A stretch of DNA of 64,000 nt from Misgurnus anguillicaudatus (Eukaryota > Chordata > Actinopteri > Cypriniformes > Cobitidae): assembly GCF_027580225.2 (NCBI RefSeq), contig NC_073354.2, positions 26,432,001-26,496,000 of the forward strand. The letters run 5' to 3'. Of the stretch, positions 12,464 to 24,700 are shown in pieces. The notes beneath the pieces were generated by a model. The model was not told the origin of the DNA. It saw nothing but the letters and a program-made list of their open reading frames with translations, and made no database searches. Made by a program: the position numbers and the translations under genes. Every line of letters begins with the position of its first letter. The first letter of the stretch is position 1.

Positions 12464-12768
12464 ATATATCAGTGGTTCCCAATCCTATCCCCATATATCA
12501 GTGGTTCCCAATCCTATCTCTATATATCAGTGGTTCCCAATCCTATCTCTATATATCAGTGGTTTTAAGTCCTATATCTATATATCAGTGGTTCCCACCC
12601 TATCCCTATATATCAGTGTTTCCCAATCCTGTCCCTATATATCAGTGCTTTACAGTCCCGCTTGTATATATCAGTGGTTTTCAGTCCTATATATCAGTGG
12701 TTTCCAATCCTATCTTTATATATCAGTGGTTTCCAATCCTATAACCCTATATATCAGTATTTGACACC
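12464..12768 (+). repeat. 29-bp minisatellite, about 11 units
   Basis: A tandem array of ATATATCAGTGGTTCCCAAT-type units with a usual period of 29 bp, degenerating to the right and ending in a 23-bp unit and a 31-bp unit. Because 29 is not a multiple of three and the unit lacks stops, all three forward frames stay open across the array. The resulting repetitive 'proteins' (YISGSQSY-like repeats) are artefacts. Confidence 0.9.
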
Positions 12769-13090
12769 AGTTTTAATCTTTTTTACCTGTTACAGATGGG
12801 CTCTGCTAGACATTTTATTGATTATAATGGAGTTTAGTTGGTTAAGCTTTGAGATGTCATGCCACCAGTGTTTAGTGCAAGCTTGCATACATAACATTTC
12901 ATGATAATTCAAAATGAACATACAGTATTTTTTGTAGGGTATAATTTTAAAACCAATTCACACTGGTCCAACAACAACCAACTCCAATAAACACCAACAA
13001 ACCCCAACATTCTAAAGTCTTATTTACTTTGATCCCAACAGGTGTTTCTTGGATCAGTGTGAATTGGCCTTTATACAATATGATTAACCA

Positions 13091-13165
13091 TGAAGTTCTG
13101 TAGCTCAGCTAGTAGAGCACACTGCTAGTGACGCCATGGTCATGGTCATTCAATACTCTGGTAGG
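13091..13165 (+). mobile_element. tRNA-derived SINE fragment
   Basis: TGTAGCTCAGCTAGTAGAGCA matches a tRNA A box plus D-arm. It is followed by ACACTGCTAGTGACGCCATG, typical of fish tRNA-type SINEs. The B box has decayed, so it is not a functional tRNA gene. A second, weaker tRNA-like fragment (AATGGTAGAGCAATGCATTA ... GTGTTCGATA) is at about 13898-13946. Confidence 0.65.
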
Positions 13166-13286
13166 TTACAAGTGTTACAGTGTATCCCTTGAATGTGGAA
13201 ATGTAATGTACGTACTTGTCAAAAATGTTCCTTTCTAAGACAATGTGAGATCATTGCAAATCTGATTTCTATGCCTTGCAGACACC

Positions 13287-13448
13287 ATGGGGAAACAGAA
13301 CAGCAAGCTGACCCCTGAGGTAATGGAGGACCTGGTGAAGAACACAGAGTTTAATGAACATGAACTTAAACAATGGTACAAAGGCTTCCTGAAAGATTGC
13401 CCCAGTGGCCGACTTAACCTGGATGAGTTCCAGCAGCTTTATGTCAAG
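13287..13448 (+). CDS. vsnl1: vsnl1 first coding exon (residues 1-54)
   Basis: The acceptor TTGCAG ends at 13281, and ACACC precedes the ATG in a good Kozak context (ACACCATGG). The frame ends at LYVK, and the donor AAG|GTAGGG begins at 13449. The exon covers the myristoylation signal and the inactive EF-hand 1. Reading on past the donor would give a short unrelated tail and a stop. Confidence 0.95.
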
Positions 13449-16400
13449 GTAGGGTCCCTTGTTACTTTATGATACATTTTTCTACTTGCACCGACTTTTT
13501 GTTGGTCTTGTTCCAGACTGGCGAGGTCATTGAGGATTGCATAAGATGCACCATGTGATTTATAAGCGACTGTGGAAAGGCCCTGTGAGTCATTCATAGT
13601 CTGGCACCAAACTTGGTTGTGATCTCAGGGGCTGGATATTCATATAGCTGAATACTTTATGCCACATCAGGCACCATAAAGGCAAAAGGTGTTGACATGA
13701 CTTGCTTCGGGTTTGCAATCTTGTCTATTAGGCAAAGGAAAACAGATATTTCATATGTTCAAAGTACTATAAAACTACCTTTAAGGCAGTTGAGTTTACT
13801 TAACGGCCATATTGGTAACATCCCCGGGCACCTGTTTCCAGTCACTCAAGTATAGCAGCTATCTTTGTGTATGTGAACAGTAAATGAACGTAAAAGCCTA
13901 AATGGTAGAGCAATGCATTAAGAGTTAAGATGTTGTGTGTTCGATATAGGAAACACACACATGCAGTACTACAAAAGATTTTGTACAGTAAGTTTCTTTT
14001 GATAAAACCACCTGGCAAATGTGTAAATGTATGACATAATTTATGAAATATACATCAGTGCTGTTATACAGATGAGAGAGAGACAGTCTGAGAAAACAAA
14101 TCATGCCATTATGCCAGATGATTTCTGCTAACACAATAACCACAGGCCTCGCACCTCTTCTTCGAAACCACAATGAGGGGTAGTGGTTTTCAGCAGAGAG
14201 ATATGAATAAAATACTTTTATTAAAATCCAAAGGAGATATAGTGCAGGAAATGGGAGACCTTGCATTAGTTGTTCCTGGAGGCTGACAGGAACATTGTGC
14301 TTATAGTGATGACGCCAGGTGTTTTGTCTCTTAGGTACTTTTTCATTTACCATGCCATGAGGAAAATGTATTTGTAGGTTTAATACTTTTCTTTTAGTAT
14401 AAAGCATGTGTGTTTTTTGTACCTTACTTGCATGTGCAATTTTTATCATTAATGATAGTGTTGGAATAGCTAATTATTAGCTGTTATTTGCTGATAACTA
14501 TGCTATATTTTGTATGCGATTAATCGCGATTAATGTTTGCCCAGCACTAAAATAAATATATAAAAAAGCATTTAAATTCACGTCGCATTGGAAGAAAAAC
14601 TTTGTATGCTATAAACAAAACATAGATTTGAAAATATTTCGATAAAATATATTTTCAACTGCAAAAATATAGGCTACTTTTCATTTTATGTTTTATACAT
14701 TCTGGTACATTTTATACAAACTTTTTATATTTTGGCAAGAATAAAATATATTTTTGGACATATGGATTGCAAAATTAGAAATGTATTTGTTGCCCCTGAA
14801 AAAAAAATTCATTTAATTTATTCATTTTTTTTAAGGTAAGTGGTCGCAATCAATTTATTTAAGCTACATTTAAAAAAAAATTAGAAATACAAAACAAAAC
14901 AAAAAACTTTGTTTAAATGTAGCTTAAATAAATTGATTGCGTCAACTTACCTTAAAAAATTAAAAATTTTTCAGTCTTAAATACATTTTGAAATATATAT
15001 AAAGGTTAAAATGAAATATATTTTCAAAATATATATATATATTTTATTAAGCTTTACTTTCTGTGTATTTAGCATAATAACATATTTTTGGCCAAATAAA
15101 TTTATTTTTTTGCCTAATAAAATACTATAATGTGGCTTTAAATTATGACTTAAGCTTATTGCCTTACCCTTTATATTTACATTTTTCTGAGGCAGTAATC
15201 TGGGCCCAGAAATAAGCAAGATTTGTGTGGGCAAAGCTTGGGAGGCTTCTGGCATCGTCTTTCTCTTTGTTTTTGTGGAAGCCGTGTTGGTTGCTAAATT
15301 TAGCATCTTTTAAATGATTCATGCATTTTCAATAATAGGTTGCCAGACAGGGGAAGAAATCAGACCTATGGAAATACTAACCTGTCTTTGAACTCGCTCT
15401 GTTTTATCTGAAGATATCTGATACAGCTTGTAATACTTGGGTTCAGCTCCTTTTACTATTTTGGATTGTTGCAGACAGGGCTGGACTGGGACAAAAAATT
15501 GGCCCTGGCATTTTGGCCCACACCGGCCCACTAGGATCACAAATCTTTGTGCAATCTTGACTACTAACTCCATATAATGCTTAAGTAGAAAATTATAAGA
15601 GCTGACATGTGACATTACAAAAATGTAAGCGCTGTAAAAGACTTTGCAAGTTTAAAAAATCTTAGCCAGTGAGGGTGCAATGTTTAAACTAACCATTCTG
15701 ACCACCTTATGATAACACTGAGACCTGATAACTGTGTATGAAGTCGCAGTCTCACGGCAGAGCCACAAGTCCCATTACAGTGTTTGCAGAATATTTGATC
15801 ACTTTTTTTCTGAACACCTTTTACCAATTCCAAACCACAGTAATTTTTGGTTTTTGTGTATATTTTTCTTTTCATCCTATTTTATGACCTTGCTGCCCGA
15901 ATCAGGATTTTTTGTCTAATGGTCAAATCTCAATTTTGCAATTTCCATGAATGACATCTTTCTTATGGACATCAAATAATGATTTTCCAGTGTGTGTGTT
16001 AAAAATTTTTTGTCCATTTTAAATGTAAAAGAAAATGTGCCTAATAATTCTGCCCACCTGAATATAAGGTGCCTTTTTCTCAAGCCAGCCATCATTAACA
16101 ATAATGTAATACTTATAAATGCTTTATTTACATCATTAATGCTAGTTATTAAGATTAATTTGTTTTGGAATTAGTAACTATGTTTGATAAAAACTGTGAT
16201 CAAAAGTTTGATGTAGCTACCTAATAATTCTGCCCACACTGTCTTTTATTGCAGTGTTATCACTGTCATTTTAAAAACAGCTAGCCATTGGTCTATCACT
16301 TGTGTTTTTGACTGCGTTTTTATCAAGAGGATATCTAACGAAAGCAGTTCTGCTGACCGAACGTCAATTCGCTTCTCAGGCACAATGACGCTGCATGCTT

Positions 16401-18724
16401 CATAAAACAGCCCGAAAAGTTGTGATTGGGTTAGCCAAATGTCAAATATAAAAGAACCAATGGGCTGCTGATTAGGTGTCTCCTGGGGCGGTCTGTCAGA
16501 AAAAAAATCTTACGTGAACTTTTTGGTAAAATGCAGTACATTGCCACCGCGCCTTTTAGTGCCATTAATGAATTACGTGAAAACAGAAACAAAGAAAGAA
16601 AGCAACGGGCCGCGTTGCGCGATGCACGAGTGTTATGGGCTGGTCAGACAGAAATAGTGTGAGATGTTTGATGCGTCGTGTGTATGATGCTCCTCCTCTG
16701 TTTCTCGTGTCAGATGCAGTCCACACTGACTGCATCTGACACAAGAAACAGAGAGGGAGGGGTGGAGCCTGTTAAGAGATGATTGGGCCAGCCCAGTGTC
16801 AGTATGGAAAATTAACCAATGGGCCGCTGTCCCTGCTTTCTGTGACGGTCGTTGGCCAATTAAAAAAATCATATAGGCTATCCACCAGCCCCCAAGTGCG
16901 TCGGCCCACCGGGCATTTGCCCGGTATGCCAGATTACCAGTCCAGCCCTGGTTGCAGAGGAGCTTTACAAAAATACATTTAATAACAAACATTAGAGAAA
17001 TAAAAAAATAACAATTATAGAAACAGGAAAAAGAATGAGATATACATTGTTTTCATGTATTGTATATACTTAAGTACATAAAGCAACCTGCAATTTTATG
17101 TTTTAAACAGTGATGAACTAATGATGATGATATACAGGCAAAAGTTATGGATTGCTGCTTTAGCGTACAGCTTAAATTCACTTTAAGGTGCTCTGGCTAA
17201 AATTGTCCGACAAGTGAATATATGTCAATAAAATGACTGACAGCTGATGGTAAAGCAAACATGCTAACTCTTATATGAGAACAATCCAATATGTGTATTT
17301 TCATTGATGCATTTGACAGACTCTTTTCTCCAAATCGACTTTGTATGTAATGTAAGAGTTTACTAATTCATATGAATTTATACGAAGTGAATTGTACAAA
17401 AACGTACGAATATTAGAAAAAACTATATTAAAACCCCACCCCAAACCCCAACGTCACAGGGGTGAAAGCAAAAACGTATGAATATATCATACAAAATTCA
17501 TACAAATTAGTCACCTCGTAAAATACATACGAATTGTCATGATATTGCCTTCAAGGTAAAAACATTTAAAGTGTTCCCTGGGAAAAATAAGTGGAGATTT
17601 ACTGATTAAAACCATCATTGTACCATTTTGTAGGTATTTGTATACTACAAAATACCTCAGATACCTTTTTCTAACTATAACACTGTCGTACTAACAGCAT
17701 GGTAAATTATTAACCTTGCGGCTCAGCGCTGTGCAACATCTCTGTGATTAACCTGCCAAAAGTCTCTAGAGTAGATGTTGGTAAATAGTGTTAGTAAAAT
17801 CCTTTTGTCTGTTGATGTTGAATGGTTTACTGTGGTTTCAGATGTTATTACCGTCACAGCGGTGATGAGGTTTGTGTAATGGACTTTCGGTTTGTGCTAA
17901 ATCAATCACTTGTGTGGCTCCTGAAAAGGGGTGGGGGGAGCTACAGCTTTGGGTAATGGGGAGGCTTGTTAGCTTTACCAGTTCGACACCAGTATGTTAC
18001 ATCATCTCACCTGACAACTCAAGACCTCTGTTTAGATCGAACATCGCCCTATATCTGATCTTACGGCACATGAATGAGGAATGACAGGACAGACTGTGGT
18101 TCGGGGATTTGGCGTGGCATAGACGATGATGTGGATAGACATCTTCTAGTCAAAACCTAGGTGCAATACAAGCTCACTGAAGCTTTATTTAAGATTTAAT
18201 GGATTAAAAGTGTGAAGGTTTTTATCACATGAACGAATTCATCAGTAATTGCATATGAAATTGAGTTCATGAATTCTTTCTTACGCTCCACATGAGAGAA
18301 AACTGCTCTTAAAGCTATTTCATTAAGTCTTCTTGTCTTTTTTTGCCTTTAAATGCCCTTTTCGGGTCAACCGCACACACACAGTCATACATCATACACA
18401 CACACATTGTCATGTATGACCCTGTCTGTAAAATCCAGGTCATTAAAGTCTGATTCCAGTCATTGATTTCACATTCATTTCAATCTTTGACATGGCTTTA
18501 CTCAGTCAGTATTAAAGATATCAAGGTTATATTTACACAGAACGTTCTTTATGTAGGATGATGGTATGTAGAAACAGTAAATCTCAATAAAATGACTTTA
18601 GCTGGGTTTTCACAGACAGGGTCACAAATAATATGTAATACATCACACATCTGCACACACAGTTATATATTATACCAACACACGGCAGTCATACATTATA
18701 CACACACACGAGCAGTTATACATT

Positions 18725-18758
<34 letters not shown>

Positions 18759-21700
18759 CACTTAGAAAGTATGTTACACACAAACACGAACGCACGCACG
18801 CACGCGCGCGCGTGCACAAATACACGGGCAGTCATACATTATACACACACACATGCAGTCAGAAAGTATATTACACACATGCACACACATGAGGACATTT
18901 CGTAGACGTAATGGTTTTTATACTGTACAAACTGTAAATTTTATTCTATTCCCTTCCCCAAACCTTAACCTCAAATATCACAGAAACTTTCTCCCACTTC
19001 AAATTTTCAATAAACATAATTCTGATTTATAAGCTTTTTTCCTTCAACCTCAAAATGTCCCCACTAGGTCAAACTTTTACTGGTTTTTCTATCTTTGTGG
19101 GGACATTTGGTGATAACATAATAATTACCAGGTACACACACACACGGTGATATATTATGCACACATAAATAAAAAATATATAGTCTACACAAGGTGTCTC
19201 CAACGTGGTGCCCGCACAGAGTCTGTGAGGTGTCCGCCAAAGCACATTCTATTAATAGTCTAAATTGTAATATTTATTTATTACATTTTTTTTTATATTA
19301 GTTTGATTTATGTATGTTAACATTTTAAACCATACTAAACTAATACTAGACTATATCAAAAAGTAGCCCTCCAGATTGTTTTATCCATTGTGGTAGCCCT
19401 TGTTCACAAAAAGGTTGGAGACCCTTTATCAATGCACTTTCACCATCACAGCCAAAGTTTTCCAAATTTAGTAAATGATCTCATGCACTTTTATTTTCCC
19501 ATGCTGAGCACAAAAACATGTTCAGTCTGTCTGGATCTGTCTGTTTCCTCCAGGACATCATTCACTTCAGTTACTCCGTCTAAAGAGACAGAAAAATCAA
19601 GGCAGGCATCTGGAATTTATTTTTTTGTTTATTGCACATTTCTGACTTATGTCTACTTTAAAGGGGATATATGATGTTGCTAAAAGAACATTATTTTGTG
19701 TATTTTGTGTAATGCTATGTGTTTATGTGGTTCAAACACATTATTATCCACAAACTATACATTTTTGTTACTACTCTATGCCCTGCCTTTCTGTAACGCA
19801 ACACATTTTATAAAGCTCATCGTTTTGAAAAGTGCTGTGTGCTCTGACCATAGACTGTAAAAAAAGATGGACTAAGCGTCGTCACCTCCCTCCATTGTAA
19901 TGAATTGAAGCCAAAAATGTCCGACCATGGTCTCCACCACATGATCTCACAAACTTCCGTGGGATAGTCACGGAATTTTTTGCTAATTTTTCCATGCCAT
20001 TCTCACGGATCTCTGCATTTTTCCATGGCCCTGCCACGGACTATCTTTTTCCATGGCATTCTCACGGATTGGTTACTCAACTGCTTTTTCCTATTTTCAA
20101 ACCATTGTCGCTTCGGTTTAGGGTTAGATCTGGGGTTTGCGTTAGTATGTCACTTTAAGTATTGGTTTATACTATTTTTTCTGCTTTATTCTTCTATATT
20201 TTCTAAACTTTAAACAATTGTCACCTGGCTTTGGGGTTAGAGTTGGGTTTGGGTAAGGATGTGATTTAATGTAAATCTAACCCTAAACCGAAGCGACAAT
20301 GGTAAGAAAATAGGACAATACAGTTTAGTAACCAATCCGTGAGAATGCCACGGAAAAATGCGGAGATCCGTGAGATCAGGTTGGTCGCCGCCATGTTACG
20401 TAAAAACGTCAGTTTGGAGCCAAGGCATGCACAGAAGGAATCGTCCGTGGAGCCAGAGGCGGAGCCGCGGTATCAAACTTCCGCTCGCGTGACCAATTTA
20501 ACCACGCCAATCATAACGACAGCCCCGTTTCTATAGCATGAAATTACTAGCTAAAATGAAACTTATCACAAAAATGAACACTTCAACATATATCAGCGTG
20601 ATAACAACTACTTGAAAGGACCAAAACCATCTTTCGGAAACTTTTATGGGAAGTGTAAATATTATTTTATGTAGAGCAGAGTCCCATTTGTTTAAATGGA
20701 TAGTGCGGGGTTTGTGACTTGTACTGAAGCCAGCCACCAGGGGGCGATCAAAGAGCCAGCAGCTTCACTTTTCTAGACTTATGAGGCACACCCGGCTCTG
20801 ACTAGCTATCCGGTGCGAAAATGTTATGTTCCGCATATTTATAATATCAGCATCCTAAAGCAGAGCGTCTTCATGACATGGCAGGGGTGGCAGTGGCGGA
20901 GCCAGAGGGGTGCCCAGGGTGGCACTGTCACTGGCCACCCCGTGTGCCACCCTAAATTTAATGCGCTACTTTCACTTAATCGCTATGTTTATTTTCGACC
21001 TGCAGCAGCGCAGCACATTGTTAAAAACAAACATTATGAATACGAACCCTCCCTGCGGTCGCGGCGCAAACTCTTTATTTTTCAATCACTGAGCAAAGAG
21101 ACTTGGATTACTCTGCTGATTTTGGACATGCAGATATGATTTATACATCATTTAAAGTTTAATCATTTAAAGTTAAAGTGTCATTTTTTGTGTGTCTATA
21201 AAAACTGAATGTTGTGCTTTTCACAAAATTAAGAAAATATACATAATGCGCGTTCTGTTATCTCTCCATCAGTGACGTCTTTTCAAAAACGCGTCAGAAA
21301 AATTACTGTAACGAATACTTTTCATATCATCAGAAGACAAATGTCCTGTCTACATAATGCTTGGAATCTCTTTAAAATTATGTAAGTGAAGTCGTACATT
21401 GCTAATACTAGAGCCTACATGATTTCACCATATATGGAAGTGTGGTAATTTTCTTGTGGACTGAATAAAGTCTAAGATTGTCGGTCCTTTCACAACAAAA
21501 CCCAGCACCATGTTTTCATTCTTGACGTGATCTTTATAGGCTACTGTATGATTGTTAATTCGACTGGATTGCCACATTGAACTTGAAAGCGCGACGCCCA
21601 TATCCGATAGTGCGCGTGCACAGCCAGAGCTTAAACAACTTCATGTTCGCGTCTTTTTTGCTTAAACGGACAAATGCTCATATGTCAAAATAGCTGTTTT

Positions 21701-24700
21701 GGTGATTTTCATAAACATTTGGTTACTGTACGTCTTAAACGAATAAACATTTTATTGCATTCGGTCTTAGCCTAACATGTTGAAGTCTGTCATTAAAGTT
21801 AATTAAATATAAAAAGAAAAAAGAAAACTTTTGCATCCTTTTTGTTGAGCTCTGCTATTTGAAGTAAGTTTAAGGTTTATCATGGAGTTTAGATTTCCTG
21901 ATCTTTTGCTTCATTAAAGGGATAGTTCACAAAATGAAAATTCTGTCATCATTTTTCAGTGGCGAACCGTGAGTACTTCAGCTGGGCCTTCAAAATATGC
22001 AATGAAGTGCAAATGCCTCTCCATGCGCAATTACGCATGGCGCAATAAATGAAAGTCACAAATTTAATGGATAGGTTCTACTTACTACACCGCCTTAATT
22101 CTTAAAAACAGGAAAATGGAGACAAGTGAGCATGGGGGAAAAAACACCAAAATAAATTGAGAGTAGTTTGTTTTTCATAAATTTTAAAATTCAGAATATA
22201 ATACTAGGCGATTCGTATTTCGTTAAATCATACAGTGAACGTGTAAAAATTCTGAGCACGCAAAGTTAAATTACAGAATAGGCATCGTTTGCCTTTAAAT
22301 GCAGTTTTAAAGTTTAAAATTACTTTAATCTAACTGATAAACACAAATACAGACTCTGCTGCTCTGTAAATTTGCATTTCATTTTTGTTTTTTGTAAATA
22401 TATATTTAGCTGTAGGATAGCTTGTTAGTCTTTTTTCATAAGGGGAAATATAGCACCCTGCGTTCTCAGTGCACCTCCTTGTGGCTTATAACTGTTATAT
22501 TTTGCGGGCTCGCAAAATCCCTAGCCCGAGCCTTTTACCTCAGCCCTATCAAACTAGCCACAACGTCAATCACGTTTTCTGCCATTTACCTCAACCACTC
22601 TCACCGCAGAGATTCGGGCCATTAGACGGTCTATGATTAGGACTTCTTCTTCTTTGGTGTTTTACGGCAGCTCGCATCCAGCTTGTTGCATGATTAGGAC
22701 TTCATGAAGGCTTACAATGCTTTGTTTTTTACCCGCCCACTTGAAATCAAAGCGTGATTGGTCGATTTGCCCGTCACTCTCCGCACCAAAACACATAGCT
22801 TGGCCTTCCTTGGGATTCTTGAAGTCCTAACCAATGAATGAGCCAGTTTACCGGGCCTTAATAGAGACAGACGATTCTGATTGGATATGAACCTGACAGT
22901 AAGCTTAACTAGAGGTCGACCGATTTATCGGCCGGCCGATTAATTGGCCGATTTTTGGCATATTTTAAAAAATCGGCTTTGGCCGATTTTGCTGCAAAAC
23001 TAGGCCGATTAATAGGCAGGCGCATCTGCGGGCACCTAAGCGCTGTTGTAGAACTCGTGACGCTGCCTCTTGCTGCAGGCAGCTCGCTCCCGTCTCGTGT
23101 GTGTGCAGCCATGCCTTGTTCACAAACAGCTTTACTAAATGATGGCGGATCGCGCGAATTAAGCAGCCAGTACAACAGCGCGACAGGCTTATGTCTCGCG
23201 GTGCATAGTCCGTGCAAAGATTAGGCTCATTTCATGTGATTAATGAGTGATGATGAGTTTTGTTTGCGTGACAGAGAGAGAAGAGCCGCGCGTGCAGGCT
23301 TATGTCTCGCGGTGCATAGTCCGTGCAAAGATTAGGCTCATTTCATGTGATTAATGAGTGATGATGAGTTTTGTTTGCGTGACAGAGAGAGAAGAGCCGC
23401 GCGTGCACGCTTTCTGTCTCCCTGCTTTTATTACTCAAAACAAAACTGACTCGATGGCGAAAGGTCGGAAGACCAAATCATATCCACAAAGGAAATGTTT
23501 TTCGTGTTGTTACAGTAAGACTTTGTTTACAGTTTTGCGCTGCTCAGCCTGGATTAGAACACAGCGCGTCCGATTCGCGAACTGACTCCTTTGAACGGAT
23601 TCGTTTGAATGAACGGTTGAAACAACAGATCTGTCCCAACACTAAACTCACAAGACGTCACTGTCAGCACAATCAGTCACTTATAGCGTCTCAGAAATGA
23701 GAATGTAAATGTGTTTAGAAAGATTTGCCCTAAATAACAGTCTCAACTAAAAACCATTTACTATGTTAACTTTATGATGAATAAATATTTTATCAGGTCT
23801 ACCAAATAAGGATTTTATCCTACAAAGCAATACAAGCCATGGTAAAAAACTGATCAAAGATGATGACAGCAGAGTGTCAGGTAATATCTCTGTCTGATAA
23901 ATGCATGGTGCAGAGGAGGTTGTAAAACTCTTCAGAAAGACCAGTAATATATTTTTAAATACTTTGACTTAAATAGTGACATTTTTGCATTTAAAATATC
24001 TGCTAATAATGATGAGAACCTTTTTATTATTATGTACATATATACTTTGACTTAAATAGTGACATTTTTGCATTTAAAATATCTGCTAATAATGATGAGA
24101 ACATTTTGATTATTATGTACTAGGGGTGTAACGGTACGCAAAAATTACGGTTCGGTGCGAACCCCGGTTTTGAAGCCACGGTTCGGTTCATTTTCGGTAC
24201 AGTAAGGGAGAAATGCAAACATTAAACTGCAGGTTGTTTATTACTATAAACTTTTTTTTACAATTTGTTTACACTTTTTTAAACACTTTTTATTAAAATA
24301 TAACATACAGAATATATATAAAATGAAAAAATAATAAATAAAATACTACTGCAAAGTTCTTTTTTTACATTATTTTATAACAGAAGGTAACTCTTTTCTT
24401 AACCTTCTCTTAAACTTTTTCTACTAAAACCTTGAACTAACAAATTCAATTCCTGATTACATTTATGAACTATTAGCCTACATTTTTGCCACCAAAAATT
24501 TTCTGTTTTGATTTATTTTGGATTGTTTAACTCACAGTATTGAATTGGCTATGTACCATCTCTGTATAAAAATATTATTACTGCTCTATGTGTAACTGCA
24601 TAGCAAGCAACATGATGATATACTTATTATACACTCATTTTGAGATTAGTGAGTTGCATACCTAGCCATCTTTGATCTTTTGCATGTTTCTCCTAATCTT

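Noticed and set aside
12464..12768. Regular short repeats resembling a CRISPR array
   Set aside because: Units are head-to-tail with no unique spacers; this is a eukaryotic minisatellite.
12444..12904. Repetitive open frames in all three forward frames (YISGSQSY-like repeats)
   Set aside because: Produced by the 29-bp minisatellite, whose unit lacks stops; no start context, splice sites or family match.
13091..13165. Functional tRNA gene
   Set aside because: A box is present but the B box and acceptor stem are not; fits a SINE head. The same holds for about 13898-13946 and 42245-42320.
13925..14449. 174-residue minus-strand frame in the vsnl1 intron
   Set aside because: No domain, no splice context, low-complexity composition; open by chance in AT-rich sequence.
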